DNA of 64,000 bases. Source: Turicimonas muris. GTDB lineage: Bacteria > Pseudomonadota > Gammaproteobacteria > Burkholderiales > Burkholderiaceae_F. Positions 1 through 9,151 of the stretch are shown one piece after another. The notes beneath the pieces were generated by a model that did no database searches, had not been told where the DNA came from, and worked only from the letters and a program-made list of their open reading frames with translations. The stretch's first letter is position 1; the number at the start of each line of letters is the position of its first letter. Location: the NCBI RefSeq assembly GCF_002221595.1, contig NZ_NHMP01000001.1:310001-374000 (forward strand). The letters are read 5' to 3'. The translations under genes were made by a program, and so were the position numbers.

Positions 1-1
1 C

Positions 2-538
2 TCTTTAGAGATAAGAAAGAAGCTCATTGAGAACGACAAGATAGAAGCCATTATTATTCTCCCGCGTCAGATGTTCTACTCCACGGATATCAGTGTGACT
101 TTATGGATTCTCAATCAAAATAAGAAAGGCGGAATTTATCACAAGCGAAATCTCAGGAATCGTGAAGGAGAAATTCTGTTTGTCGATCTTAGGACTTGGA
201 ATCAGAATAAGTACGAAAAGAACTTTGTCCAGTTTTCTGAGGACCAAATCCAAAAGATAGTAAGCATTTATCAGCAGTGGCAACAATACGGGTTGGACGA
301 TTCAAAAGAGTTTGCGGCGCCGGAGTTGTATCGCTCTGTTTCAAAGAAAGAAATCGAAGAAAACGGGTATTCCTTAGTGCCCAGTCGCTACATCGAATTT
401 GTAGATCGTGACCAAGATATTGACTATCAATCCATAATGAAGGAGACCTCAATAAAGGTCTCCGAGCTTCTGTGCCGACAAGCTGAAAATCAGGATGCAT
501 TAGCGAAGGCGTTTAGGGAGCTTGGTTATGGAGAATGA
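2..538 (+). CDS. hsdM: Type I restriction-modification DNA methyltransferase subunit M, C-terminal part
   Basis: Only the 3' end of this gene is in the window; the open frame runs in from base 2, so the 5' end lies to the left. HsdM is the N6-adenine methyltransferase subunit that works with HsdS and, for cleavage, HsdR. The visible part begins around IILPRQMFYSTDISVTLW, which matches the region just after the NPPF motif of N6-methyltransferases, where a start at the internal ATG (71) would be artificial. It ends with the helical tail typical of HsdM. The stop overlaps the start of hsdS, showing translational coupling. No hsdR is seen downstream, so it is either to the left or absent. Confidence 0.85.
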   Translation, partial: SLEIRKKLIENDKIEAIIILPRQMFYSTDISVTLWILNQNKKGGIYHKRNLRNREGEILFVDLRTWNQNKYEKNFVQFSEDQIQKIVSIYQQWQQYGLDDSKEFAAPELYRSVSKKEIEENGYSLVPSRYIEFVDRDQDIDYQSIMKETSIKVSELLCRQAENQDALAKAFRELGYGE

Positions 539-1688
539 ATTTGATGTTCTAATGGAGTCTTTCCCCAAAAGGAAACTTCGAGATTTCATAGAGCCAATAA
601 ACAAAAGAAATAGTCATCTTCAGTATGGGCCTGAACTTATCGAAGGAGTAAATAATCTTGGAGAGTTTGTACCAACTAAGGCTCAAATTGAAAATGTTGA
701 TATGAGACCTTATAAATTGGTCGAAAAAGGAGATTTTGTATACAACCCCTCTCGATTGAGCATTGGTTCTTTGGCTTACAGAAGAAATGGGAAAAAATGT
801 ATAGTTTCCCACCTGTATGTTGTTTTCCGGATAAAGCCTGGGTTTTCGAATGTTTTACTTTCTGAATTTTTGTTGCTTTATTTCCGCAGAAACGAATTTA
901 ATAGAATGGTTGACTACCACAATTACGGAAGTCAAAGAGCTGAGTTTGGGTTTAAAGATATCGGAGAATTCAAAATCCCGCTGCCTCCGATCGAGGTGCA
1001 GAGGGCGTACGTTAAAGCCTATCAGGGGTTGACTACGCTCATTGAACAGAATGAATCATTGGTCAAAGAACTTGAAAAGACTGCTCAGGCTTGTATTGTT
1101 GAGTGCCGCGAAAAGTGGCCGATGGTGGAGATTCGTCCTTATCTATCAAGTTTTGAAAGAAAAAACACAGACGGACGTGATCTCCCTTTTATGGGTATAA
1201 ATAGAGACAAAGAAATTGTTCCTACTACGGCAAATACAGAAGACATAAACCCAAAGAAATATTTGGTCCTAGAAAAGGGCGAGTTGGTATTTTCGGGGAT
1301 GCAAACGGGTAGAGATATCTGCATTCGCATCGCTCTATCTAAGTTTAGTTCTCCCGTGCTCCTGTCTCCGGCATATACAACATTTAAAGTTAAAGAAGAG
1401 AAAGGCCTTCTCAGCGAATACTTATTTTTGAACTTTAAGTCGAACGAAATGGATAGATTAGGCTGGTTCAAAAGTGATTCAAGCGTTAGAGCAAACTTGG
1501 ATTGGGAAAGGTTCTGCGAGATAAAAATCCCGCTGCCTCCGATCGAGGTGCAGAGGGCAATAGTTGCTTTATATAGATGCGCTGAAGAAGCCAGAAAAAT
1601 CGCATCAGAAGCAAAGGAACTTCTAAAAAAAGCTTGTCCGGCAATGGTTCAAAGCGCTGCTCATCATAAAACAGGAGTGATTCAATGA
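528..1688 (+). CDS. hsdS: Type I restriction-modification specificity subunit S
   Basis: HsdS determines the DNA sequence recognised by the HsdM/HsdR complex through two target recognition domains (TRDs). The protein (386 aa from the ATG at 528, preceded by GGAG at good spacing; a TTG at 522 is less likely) has the usual two halves. Each has a variable TRD followed by [11 protein letters not shown] and a helical spacer (about residues 150-200 and 333-380). The two copies of the junction are identical at the DNA level over 35 bp, while the surrounding TRDs differ. The gene overlaps hsdM by 11 nt and the following fic gene by 4 nt (ATGA), so the three genes form one translation-coupled unit. 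Confidence 0.9.
   Translation: MENEFDVLMESFPKRKLRDFIEPINKRNSHLQYGPELIEGVNNLGEFVPTKAQIENVDMRPYKLVEKGDFVYNPSRLSIGSLAYRRNGKKCIVSHLYVVFRIKPGFSNVLLSEFLLLYFRRNEFNRMVDYHNYGSQRAEFGFKDIGEFKIPLPPIEVQRAYVKAYQGLTTLIEQNESLVKELEKTAQACIVECREKWPMVEIRPYLSSFERKNTDGRDLPFMGINRDKEIVPTTANTEDINPKKYLVLEKGELVFSGMQTGRDICIRIALSKFSSPVLLSPAYTTFKVKEEKGLLSEYLFLNFKSNEMDRLGWFKSDSSVRANLDWERFCEIKIPLPPIEVQRAIVALYRCAEEARKIASEAKELLKKACPAMVQSAAHHKTGVIQ
972..1006 (+). repeat. 35-bp perfect direct repeat in hsdS, copy 1
   Basis: This copy lies at the end of the first target recognition domain and encodes [11 protein letters not shown]. It is identical base for base to 1524-1558. Confidence 0.95.
1524..1558 (+). repeat. 35-bp perfect direct repeat in hsdS, copy 2
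   Basis: This copy lies at the end of the second target recognition domain. Identity extends through synonymous positions, so it is a DNA-level repeat and not only a conserved protein motif. Confidence 0.95.
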
Positions 1689-2221
1689 GGGATTTAGACC
1701 GGAAAAGCCTTGAAAAGGCAAAAGAATTGTTCGCATCCGGCGCCATAAATAAGTTTGAAATTGGCTCTTTCAAAGGACTCCAACAGATTCATAAGTATTT
1801 ATTTGACGGACTATACGATTTCGCAGGAGAGGTTAGACAGCAAAATATTTCCAAGAGTGGCTTTAGGTTTGCAAATGCGCTTTATCTTGTGGAGGCTCTT
1901 TCAAAGATTGAACTAATGCCGGAGAACTCTTTCGAAGAGATCATTTCCAAATACGTAGAAATGAATGTTGCTCATCCTTTTATGGAGGAAAATGGTCGCT
2001 CAACCCGCATATGGCTTGATCAAATTTTGAAAAAGCGTCTTGGAAAAGTTGTTGATTGGCAAAAGGTTAATAAAACGCTGTACCTTCAGGCGATGGAAAG
2101 AAGTCCGATTAATGATTTGGAATTAAGGTTCTTGCTTCAGCAGGCATTGACAGAAGATGTTGATAACAGAGAAATGATTTTTAAAGGCATCGAACAGTCT
2201 TACTACTACGAAGAACCGTAA
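1685..2221 (+). CDS. Fic-domain protein coupled to hsdS
   Basis: Fic-family proteins usually transfer AMP from ATP to a hydroxyl side chain of a target protein; some are toxins. The 178-aa protein is almost only a Fic core. [20 protein letters not shown] (residues 31-50) is the flap/helix region and [12 protein letters not shown] (97-108) is the catalytic loop. The canonical loop is HPFx[D/E]GNGRxxR: His97, Glu101, Asn103, Gly104, Arg105 and Arg108 are present, but the first Gly is Glu102. No obvious inhibitory [S/T]xxxE[G/N] helix or antitoxin gene is seen next to it. The start codon overlaps the hsdS stop (ATGA). Its position between hsdS and unknown genes suggests a role linked to the restriction locus; that is inference. 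Confidence 0.85.
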   Translation: MRDLDRKSLEKAKELFASGAINKFEIGSFKGLQQIHKYLFDGLYDFAGEVRQQNISKSGFRFANALYLVEALSKIELMPENSFEEIISKYVEMNVAHPFMEENGRSTRIWLDQILKKRLGKVVDWQKVNKTLYLQAMERSPINDLELRFLLQQALTEDVDNREMIFKGIEQSYYYEEP

Positions 2222-3128
2222 GGAGGGGAGAAGATGGCAATTCAACAAACACTCAATGTAGTTAGTTTTTTCAAAAATCTTTCAGAAAATATGCTTGAGT
2301 TATTTATCAAGCGCAAAGGACTTGAGTTAGATATTCAAACTTTAAAAAGCGAAAATGGACAACAGTATTGGGAAGATTCTGTTGATGAAGATAAACGCAA
2401 TGACTGTCGCTTGGATTGTGGTGAGATTGCAAAGCTATGCACAGAGAACGGCCCCACCTTTATAGTAGAGGCGATTAACTATTCAAGCCTTTCCAAAGAA
2501 GACAAAGAAAGTATCGAACGATCACTTGAGACGCTTGAAGCTATTCAAGATAAGGCAGTTTGGCTGTATTTAAACCATAGAGACCTCTTAGACAAAGCGG
2601 GAAAATTTTGTTTTGTTGATGAGATTCGTGACACTGCATGGAAAAGGCGTAAAGGTTTTGATACAAGAACGCCTTTAACGGATAAAGAATCTCAGAGATT
2701 GTTTTCAAAGGAACTTTCTGTTTATTTTCATGACAAAAAGAAGAAGGGAAGACACTGCGTAACTGAATTTCTAAAGCGTGACGGCACATATTTGTTCTTT
2801 GCTCATCAAGAGGATACAGCGGTCAGAGAAAATCAATTCGATGCTGACCGGATGTCTTCGGTAACGAGAAAACCTGAATATTTAGTCGTTTTTTCTTTTA
2901 CTCCGCGGGAAGGTTTGCTGGAAGTTTGGGGAGAAAGTCTCGGGAAAAGTGTCGTGACGCTGTATAAAATTTTTGCACAGACACTCTTGGACCTCGAGAA
3001 ATTGCCACCGGAAAACCCAGAAAGCAATTACGATCTTCAAAAAGTGATGACTCAAAGGCTTCAGTTCAATTTGATACGAGCTCGGAATTTGAGGAGCCTT
3101 GTTCTTACCGAGATTCAGTTGGTCAATA

Positions 3129-3244
3129 TAGAGGATAGTCGCAGGTACATTTCGATTAAATCCAATCGAGATGAAAGCGCCCTTTATGAGGAATTTGATA
3201 AGAGAGTTCCGAGAGAAATCAGGGGTCTGTATGTAGTAGACGCT
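3129..3244. repeat. 116-bp target-site duplication, left copy
   Basis: This stretch is identical to 5265-5380 and abuts the terminal inverted repeat of the IS at 3245. It is part of the coding sequence of gene X. Confidence 0.95.
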
Positions 3245-3279
3245 CCCGACTTTGACACCAGATTCATCAAGAAATCTGC

Positions 3280-3306
3280 GGGAACCTAGGCTCCATCGAG
3301 GTTCCC
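3280..3306. terminator. Hairpin inside the left IS end
   Basis: GGGAACCT and AGGTTCCC form a perfect 8-bp stem around an 11-nt loop, between the IS tip and the end of the transposase gene. It has no clear T-run, so it may be a transcription barrier rather than a standard intrinsic terminator. Confidence 0.45.
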
Positions 3307-3320
3307 AGACTTTATAAAAA

Positions 3321-5120
3321 TTACGTCTGTGTAGCTAAAGTTTTTGCAATCGGCAAATGTAATTTCCTTCTTAGAGAAGACGGAGTTTCCACTCGATTGA
3401 GAGCGTCCAGCCCAAATACGGTGGACATTCGGTCGAACAACCCAGCCTCATACAGTCTTAAATAAAGAGGCACCTGAGGGTTAATATCATCGTAAACAAC
3501 ACTGGCGGTTTTGATGCTCTCAAGCATCTTGTCGTGTGTGATTTCTTCTTTGCCTAACTCCCTTTTAAGCATGAAGAGCATGTATTTTTCAATGACCAGG
3601 CTTATAAAACAACTAAGGAAGTGTCCATAAATGTGAGGATCCGTCCACACGAAGCACTGACGTGTTTCCAGATGAGTTTTTGAGACTCTAAAACAATCTT
3701 CAATTTGCCAGAGTTTTCGATAAATACTGGTTGCTTCATGAGGCGAAATTTCAAGATTCGTACAAATAACGTAATAACCGTCCCACTTGGCCTGTTCTTC
3801 AATTTTGTCCCAATTTATACGAGGAGAACCGGTCCCTTTAGGGATCGTAATAAGGGATTTATACCCGCAGCTTCGAAGTCTGTTTGGATCATCGACCGCC
3901 TTCTTTGCCTTCTCAATGGCTCTGTCTCTATCGGCCTTATCTTTAGCCGCTCTTGCCGGGCTGTAAGAGACGATCCAATTTAGTTCCATGGTGCCTAGAA
4001 CCTTTGGGCCCCGGTACCGGCGATGAGTAGTCGGACTTTCTTTCCTCTCGTGCAGTTCCTGAGTCACATTCAGTGTTTTATATTGACACTTAACCTCTCC
4101 GTCGTCTTTGCAAATAAACTCCTCCCAGTTGTCGGGATCCAGAATTTGAGTCTTTATTTGCGCCGCAGAGTTTTTAAACTTCTGAGCAATAACGAAGTCG
4201 CAGCCAATTTCTTTGAGAGCAAATAGGTTCTCAGCACAATTCAAGCCACGGTCAGCAACCACAATCAGCTGTTTGAGATGATAGGTATTTTTTATTTTCT
4301 TAATCAACGGCACCATCGTCCCGAATTCACTGGTGTTGCCTGCAAGGAGTTCATAGTCAATGGGGATGCCGTTCTCATCCATAACAAGTCCAAGCACGAC
4401 CTGAACCTCGTTAACCTTATGATCTTTGCTTAGACCGAAATCCTTGTATTCAGAGACACTGTGGCTCTCAAAACTGTAGGTGGTCACATCGTAAAAGGCA
4501 GCCGTGACAGTCCTTTTTGTTCTTTTCTGGATTTCTTTATTTAAATGTCTGACGATGGTTTTCTTATCTTCTTGAAGCACATCGAGAACTTTATACAAAT
4601 CTTCAAGATGATCGACTTGGCCGTGATCAATGATGCTATGAGCACGGTTATTAAAGCTTTTCAACTTACTTGAGGGATTTAAGAACCTCTGCTCAGTCAG
4701 AAGGTAAGCAGTCTGGTCATAGGGATATTGGATTTTTCTGCCTTTTTGAAGATGGCGGAACATCTCCGGCATTTTTAAATCTAACCACACCTTCCTTATA
4801 AGAGCCGAGCCAACATTGAGGCTCTTGAAATTGCCCGGTTTCTCGTTAAGACCTTTAGCAGAATCAGCCAACTTATCCATTCTTCTTTTGGCTTGATTTT
4901 CAAGTTCCAGAGATTTGTTCTGAGCTTCTAGAGCATTCTCCTTAGCAATGCGTTCTTTGAGTCTTTCCACATACTGAGGATCTTTTTCTAAAGCGGCATC
5001 AAGTCTGCCGTGGTTTTCAATTATTCGAGAACGAGGTTGTCCTTTTTCATTTCGATAACTCGAATAGACACGGATGTATTGATGATTTTTAACTTTAACC
5101 ACTGAAACATGCAAAGGCAT
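3321..5120 (-). CDS. IS1634-family DDE transposase
   Basis: This 599-aa protein is a DDE transposase of the IS4 superfamily, IS1634 group. The N-terminus (VVKVKNHQYIRVYSSYRNEK and the following IIENHGRLD) is characteristic of the group. The catalytic core shows the first Asp in FYDVTTYSFES, the second in VVADRGLN, and the C-terminal Y-(R/K)-x-x-x-x-x-E region as YRKLWQIEDCFRVSK. Length is normal and the frame is intact, so the element is probably active or recently so. The start ATG lies about 140 bp inside the right inverted repeat. Confidence 0.92.
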   Translation of the reverse strand: MPLHVSVVKVKNHQYIRVYSSYRNEKGQPRSRIIENHGRLDAALEKDPQYVERLKERIAKENALEAQNKSLELENQAKRRMDKLADSAKGLNEKPGNFKSLNVGSALIRKVWLDLKMPEMFRHLQKGRKIQYPYDQTAYLLTEQRFLNPSSKLKSFNNRAHSIIDHGQVDHLEDLYKVLDVLQEDKKTIVRHLNKEIQKRTKRTVTAAFYDVTTYSFESHSVSEYKDFGLSKDHKVNEVQVVLGLVMDENGIPIDYELLAGNTSEFGTMVPLIKKIKNTYHLKQLIVVADRGLNCAENLFALKEIGCDFVIAQKFKNSAAQIKTQILDPDNWEEFICKDDGEVKCQYKTLNVTQELHERKESPTTHRRYRGPKVLGTMELNWIVSYSPARAAKDKADRDRAIEKAKKAVDDPNRLRSCGYKSLITIPKGTGSPRINWDKIEEQAKWDGYYVICTNLEISPHEATSIYRKLWQIEDCFRVSKTHLETRQCFVWTDPHIYGHFLSCFISLVIEKYMLFMLKRELGKEEITHDKMLESIKTASVVYDDINPQVPLYLRLYEAGLFDRMSTVFGLDALNRVETPSSLRRKLHLPIAKTLATQT

Positions 5121-5264
5121 TTTTCCGACTCCGACTACTGTAAGGATATTATACCTGAATTTTTTAAAACACGCTACTTTTACGCTACAAAGACGGTAAA
5201 TTTTTTTGCAGAGGAACCCAGAGCGCGTCTGGTCTCATCTGCAAAAATAGGTGTCAAACTCGGG

Positions 5265-5380
5265 TAGAGGATAGTCGCAGGTACATTTCGATTAAATCCA
5301 ATCGAGATGAAAGCGCCCTTTATGAGGAATTTGATAAGAGAGTTCCGAGAGAAATCAGGGGTCTGTATGTAGTAGACGCT
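5265..5380. repeat. 116-bp target-site duplication, right copy
   Basis: Identical to 3129-3244. Immediately after it the reading frame of interrupted gene X resumes (CTGAGATTCAAG...). Confidence 0.95.
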
Positions 5381-5537
5381 CTGAGATTCAAGGCGGTATT
5401 TGAGGCCAAAAAGATAAACGGACGCTCTAGACGTTTCTCACTCAAATTTCCCAATGAATGTACTTTGGGACTCGATAATGATGCAGAGGAATTGAAGAGA
5501 GTGCTTGTAGACAGTGGATTGGAATACAAGAAGGACA

Positions 5538-6293
5538 ATGCCTGATCTTCTCTCTTTTCTCATTCAAAATTGTCTCCACGATCCAAGAGGAGACGCCAAA
5601 ATAGATATTTCCTCAAAAGAGCTTGAAGAAAACTTTGAGCCGGCTCAGGTTACTTATCTAAAGGGACAGGGTTTATTAGAACCGGCGCCGGCTCCTGCTT
5701 TTTTGAGATGTTCTTACTGCGGCCGCTCTTGCACGGTAGATGTTATTAGAGATTCGGGAAGGTACATTCTATTTTGTGAAGATTACAGCTCTCCGCGAGA
5801 GTTAGAGAGCAAGGAAATAGAGAGGTGGAGATTATCTCTCTTAGGGCTTGGACGGTTCATTGCCGATAATCTCAGAAGTACTTTCGTAAATGCTCCTAAC
5901 GAAAACGGAATAAAAATTTGCATATGCGGCGGCTATGAGTATCTTCTCGAAAAAGAAAAAACGAATTGGATATTGAGAATTGAATCAGCAAGGCTTTTGC
6001 TTCCTGACCTTTTCTTGTGGAAAGCCAAACGGTATCAAATCAACGAAAACAAGCTTAAACAGGCGTTGGAAGGACTTGTTGAATATAAAGTTCCCAAGAT
6101 AAAATGGACGAAAGCGAGACTACAAGAACTGGTTGACCGAAAAACAGCACTACAGAGAAGTGGAGAGCGGGCCTTTCTTAAGGTCCTGTCTACTGAATAC
6201 GGTATTTCTGTTACAGCAATTCAAAATGCTTTGAATAAAGCAAAAGAGAAAGGGATAAAACCTCAATTAGCTAACGCATTTAAAATATATTAA
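5538..6293 (+). CDS. Unrecognised gene Y: putative zinc-site protein with C-terminal helix-turn-helix
   Basis: I do not recognise the family. From the ATG at 5538 (overlapping the end of gene X by 8 nt; a GTG at 5514 would deepen the overlap) the product is 251 aa. Cys58, Cys61, Cys65 and Cys80 (CSYCGRSC...FC) could form a zinc site. A second cluster, KICICGGYEYLL, follows at about 130. The C-terminal part (about 200-230, RAFLKVLSTEYGISVTAIQNAL) looks like a helix-turn-helix used to bind DNA. Coupling to gene X suggests they act together, perhaps in defence. An intergenic region with a new promoter for the replication module follows. Confidence 0.6.
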   Translation: MPDLLSFLIQNCLHDPRGDAKIDISSKELEENFEPAQVTYLKGQGLLEPAPAPAFLRCSYCGRSCTVDVIRDSGRYILFCEDYSSPRELESKEIERWRLSLLGLGRFIADNLRSTFVNAPNENGIKICICGGYEYLLEKEKTNWILRIESARLLLPDLFLWKAKRYQINENKLKQALEGLVEYKVPKIKWTKARLQELVDRKTALQRSGERAFLKVLSTEYGISVTAIQNALNKAKEKGIKPQLANAFKIY

Positions 6294-6384
6294 AAACAAA
6301 TAGTTAATATACAACTTTACTTACAACTAGGTTGTACGCATCTAATTGACGTCATGTTCAACAGACTTCTAAAGGAGTCCAAAC

Positions 6385-6645
6385 ATGACTTTAAAGATAT
6401 TAAGAGCTCCACAGGCTCAGCAAGTAACAGGGCTTCCTCGTTCAAGCTTCTATTCTCAGATCAATAAAGGCCTGCTTCCCCCATCGATTCAGCTTGGCCC
6501 CCGCAGTGTCGGATGGGTTGAAAGTGAAATCAATGCGGTCAATGCCGCCCGGATTCTGGGTAAAAACGACGAAGAAATCAAATCACTGGTCATGCGGTTA
6601 GTGAAAGAGCGTGTTCATTTGGCAGAAGGAGCGGCAAATGTCTAG
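6385..6645 (+). CDS. AlpA-like (MerR/Xis-type winged-helix) regulator
   Basis: An 86-aa protein of the AlpA/phage excisionase-regulator type. The helix-turn-helix is LRAPQAQQVTGLPRSSFYSQINKGLLPPSIQLGPRS, followed by VGWVESEINAV, the usual wing and terminal helix. Such proteins control integrase/excision or replication genes of P4-like elements. A good Shine-Dalgarno (AAAGGAG) precedes the ATG. The gene overlaps the primase start by 8 nt, so both are co-expressed. The 90-bp upstream spacer after gene Y is AT-rich and probably carries the promoter. Confidence 0.85.
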   Translation: MTLKILRAPQAQQVTGLPRSSFYSQINKGLLPPSIQLGPRSVGWVESEINAVNAARILGKNDEEIKSLVMRLVKERVHLAEGAANV

Positions 6646-9145
6646 TTCTGTCAATCCCCTTTCTCCTACCATTTTTTCTTCACAATCGATTGAGGTATCC
6701 AACCATGAATTTCTTGAAAGCATTTTTTTCAGCGCACCCGAACTTAATGGAACCGACTGTGCTCCTGTGTGCGTTTCTTTTAGCCGTTCTCCCGCAACTG
6801 CTCGTTCTGCTGATTGGTATGGCTTTGCTTGGAACAAGGTGAATGAGCCAAAGGATGTTAAGTGCAATTCGTACTTCTCTATCTCGGCTTTCCAGCCTGA
6901 CGAAAACGGGGAGTACCGAAGAAAGAAAAGTCAGTTCGTCGGTCAATTCGTTGTCGCCTTTGACGATGTAGTCGCTCAAACGGTAGAGGGCAAAACCAAA
7001 GCTCAGATTCCGTGGAGCCAGATCAAGTTAGCTCCGTCATGGGTATTAGAGACTTCAAAAGGGAATTATCAAGTCGGATATATTTTGGATGAGCCGATTA
7101 CTGACGTACGAACAGCGGACGCACTAAGCAAAGCGATTATTCGGAAAGGATTAAGTGACCCTGGCGCCGGCGGCCCGTCTACAAGGTTAATGCGTCTTCC
7201 CTATGCATCCAATACCAAAGCGGAACCGTCTTTCAGGTGTCAAATGAGACATTGGGCGCCTAAAACCAAATATAGCTTTAAGCAGTTTATGGACGCTTAC
7301 GGCATCTCTCTGTCTGATGCTAAGAAAGCAAAAGCACCGCTGCCGGCCAAAGCAAAAACGGTGCACCTCGCTTATGACGGTAATGCAGTTTGGAAGCCAA
7401 AACCATCGATCAATATTGTAGTGGATTCTCTCGGGGAAAGAGGACTGATTAAGTCGGCGATAGAACAGGGAAAGTATGACATTACTTGTCCGTGGTGTGA
7501 AGAACACACCGATCAGGTTGATTCCGGCGCCTGCTATTGGGAGCCCGATGATGAACACCCTATCGGCTCATATAAGTGTCAGCACGCTCACTGTCAGAAA
7601 AAAAATATTTCCGACCTTTTAGAGTTTCTCGGAATTGAGGCGGAAGACGCATATATGAAGGATCGAATCTTTGTGAATCCGGGAGAAATAAATAGAATCG
7701 TGGAAGCCGGCGAAAGAATTCTTGCGCAAACCGGTTTGTTTTACCAAAGAGCCGGACGAGTAGTCACGATACATCAGCAGCAGGGAAGTCCGGTACTCAA
7801 GGAACTTAACATCCACGATCTTTCAATTGAGATGGCAAGGCTATCTCGTTGGCAGAGATACGACGGGAGAGTCAAGAAGAGTGTTCCGATTGACCCCTCT
7901 ACTAAATGTCTGACAACCCTCCTTGAAAATCAAAAACATAGTTTTCTCGAAAGCATTGAGGGAATTACTCAACAACCGATTATTCGAAATGACGGCTCAG
8001 TCATTTTTGATACAGGCTATGACGAAGTAACAAAACTCTATGCTTGTTTTGACACAGAAAAATTCAAGGTAAAGGATAAGCCAATTTACACAGACGCACT
8101 GGAAGCAAAGAAGGAACTTGAAACTTTATTGGAGGAGTTCCAGTTTGAAGATGCTGTTGATGAATCAGCTGCACTCTGCGCAATGCTGACTGCTTCAATA
8201 AGGGCTCAGCTTCCGTATGCTCCGATGTTTTTAATAAAAGCTCATCAGCCGGGGACGGGAAAAGGAGTTTTGTCAGAGTTGATATCGTTATTTGCCACTT
8301 CTGCCAATCTTTCTCCGCTTCCTTTTCCAAAAGAATCAACAGAATGCGAAAAACTTTTGCTGGCGGAACTCCTTAAGGCGCCGGCCGTCCTGTTTTTCGA
8401 CAATATTACGTCTGACTTGTATCCTCACAAGAGTCTCTGTTCTGCAATTACCTCTGAAACCCTGACCGGAAGAGTCTTGGGGGAATCAAGAACTGCAATG
8501 GTTGGAACTCGAACGCTTTTTCTTGCCAACGGCAATAATGTTGTTCCTGTCGGAGATATGACAAGGCGCACTATTCCGATTAATCTCGATGCAAGAGAAG
8601 AATTCCCTGCATCACGAGAGTTTAAGAATCCGGACTTAATTAACCAGTTAAAACAAAATAGACATCATTATGTCAGCTGTGCACTCACAATCATTTCGGC
8701 TTGGATCAAAGCAGGAAAACCAACTACGCAGTGCAAGACTTTGAATTCTTTTGCCCGATGGTCCGAACTATGCCGGCAGCCCTTGTTGTGGTTGGATATG
8801 GAAGATCCCGCAGGGAACGTTTTTTCGACAATGGCAGAAGACCCGGAAAGAGTTAATGCAGGAAGAGTCTTCAACGGCTTGGAGCGTGAATTCGGAGGGA
8901 CCCCGTTCACAGTTAAAGATATTTTTCAGCGAGTTAATAGTTCTGTTGATTCAACAATCTTAAGAGAGCCACTTGAGGATGTAGGCTGTTTCGACGGCTA
9001 TTCAATAAATCGCAGCCGCCTTGGTTGGTGGTTAAGGAAAAAAGTCGGCTGGACAGTTGATGGTATTCGATTAAATCTGGTCTCAGTAGATACTCACACC
9101 AAGCAACCTAAATATCAACTTTCTATCAACAAGCATCGGAAGTAA
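6638..9145 (+). CDS. Primase-helicase replication protein of the mobile element
   Basis: An 835-aa protein from the ATG at 6638, which has GAAGGAG at good spacing and overlaps alpA; a GTG at 6611 is less likely. The N-terminal part (about 1-250) looks primase-like, with an acidic strand FVVAFDDVV near residue 105. A Cys-rich zinc motif follows near 284 (CPWCEEH ... KCQHAHC). The C-terminal half has an AAA+/superfamily 3-like ATPase with Walker A AHQPGTGKG (about 535-543), Walker B VLFFDN (about 585) and an arginine-rich region near TRRTIPINL. Such proteins initiate replication of P4-like satellites and plasmids, recognising an origin near by. The iteron-like region at 10667-10960 is a candidate origin. 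Confidence 0.8.
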   Translation: MSSSVNPLSPTIFSSQSIEVSNHEFLESIFFSAPELNGTDCAPVCVSFSRSPATARSADWYGFAWNKVNEPKDVKCNSYFSISAFQPDENGEYRRKKSQFVGQFVVAFDDVVAQTVEGKTKAQIPWSQIKLAPSWVLETSKGNYQVGYILDEPITDVRTADALSKAIIRKGLSDPGAGGPSTRLMRLPYASNTKAEPSFRCQMRHWAPKTKYSFKQFMDAYGISLSDAKKAKAPLPAKAKTVHLAYDGNAVWKPKPSINIVVDSLGERGLIKSAIEQGKYDITCPWCEEHTDQVDSGACYWEPDDEHPIGSYKCQHAHCQKKNISDLLEFLGIEAEDAYMKDRIFVNPGEINRIVEAGERILAQTGLFYQRAGRVVTIHQQQGSPVLKELNIHDLSIEMARLSRWQRYDGRVKKSVPIDPSTKCLTTLLENQKHSFLESIEGITQQPIIRNDGSVIFDTGYDEVTKLYACFDTEKFKVKDKPIYTDALEAKKELETLLEEFQFEDAVDESAALCAMLTASIRAQLPYAPMFLIKAHQPGTGKGVLSELISLFATSANLSPLPFPKESTECEKLLLAELLKAPAVLFFDNITSDLYPHKSLCSAITSETLTGRVLGESRTAMVGTRTLFLANGNNVVPVGDMTRRTIPINLDAREEFPASREFKNPDLINQLKQNRHHYVSCALTIISAWIKAGKPTTQCKTLNSFARWSELCRQPLLWLDMEDPAGNVFSTMAEDPERVNAGRVFNGLEREFGGTPFTVKDIFQRVNSSVDSTILREPLEDVGCFDGYSINRSRLGWWLRKKVGWTVDGIRLNLVSVDTHTKQPKYQLSINKHRK

Positions 9146-9151
9146 ACAACT

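Larger units (their letters stand above)
3245..5264 (-). mobile_element. IS1634-like insertion sequence (about 2.02 kb)
   Basis: The element is bounded by terminal inverted repeats CCCGACTTTGACACC (3245-3259) and CCCGAGTTTGACACC (complement of 5250-5264), 14 of 15 matching. It encodes one transposase on the minus strand. It is flanked by a perfect 116-bp direct repeat of host sequence. Very long and variable target duplications are a published hallmark of IS1634 of Mycoplasma mycoides, which fits the transposase type. The perfect identity of the duplication suggests recent insertion. Confidence 0.93.
2234..5545 (+). pseudogene. Unrecognised gene X of the restriction locus, split by an insertion sequence
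   Basis: A strong AGGAGG-type site precedes the ATG. The frame is open to the IS insertion at 3244. Removing the IS and one copy of the target duplication joins 2234-3244 to 5381-5545 in frame and gives a 391-aa protein ending ...EYKKDNA, with its stop overlapping the next gene by 8 nt. As it stands, translation runs into the IS and stops at 3289 (351 aa, with a foreign tail). I do not recognise the family: the protein is charged and soluble, without membrane segments or obvious catalytic motifs. The intact form was evidently the gene between fic and gene Y in the same operon, so it is probably a defence-island or restriction-accessory protein (inference). Confidence 0.75.
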
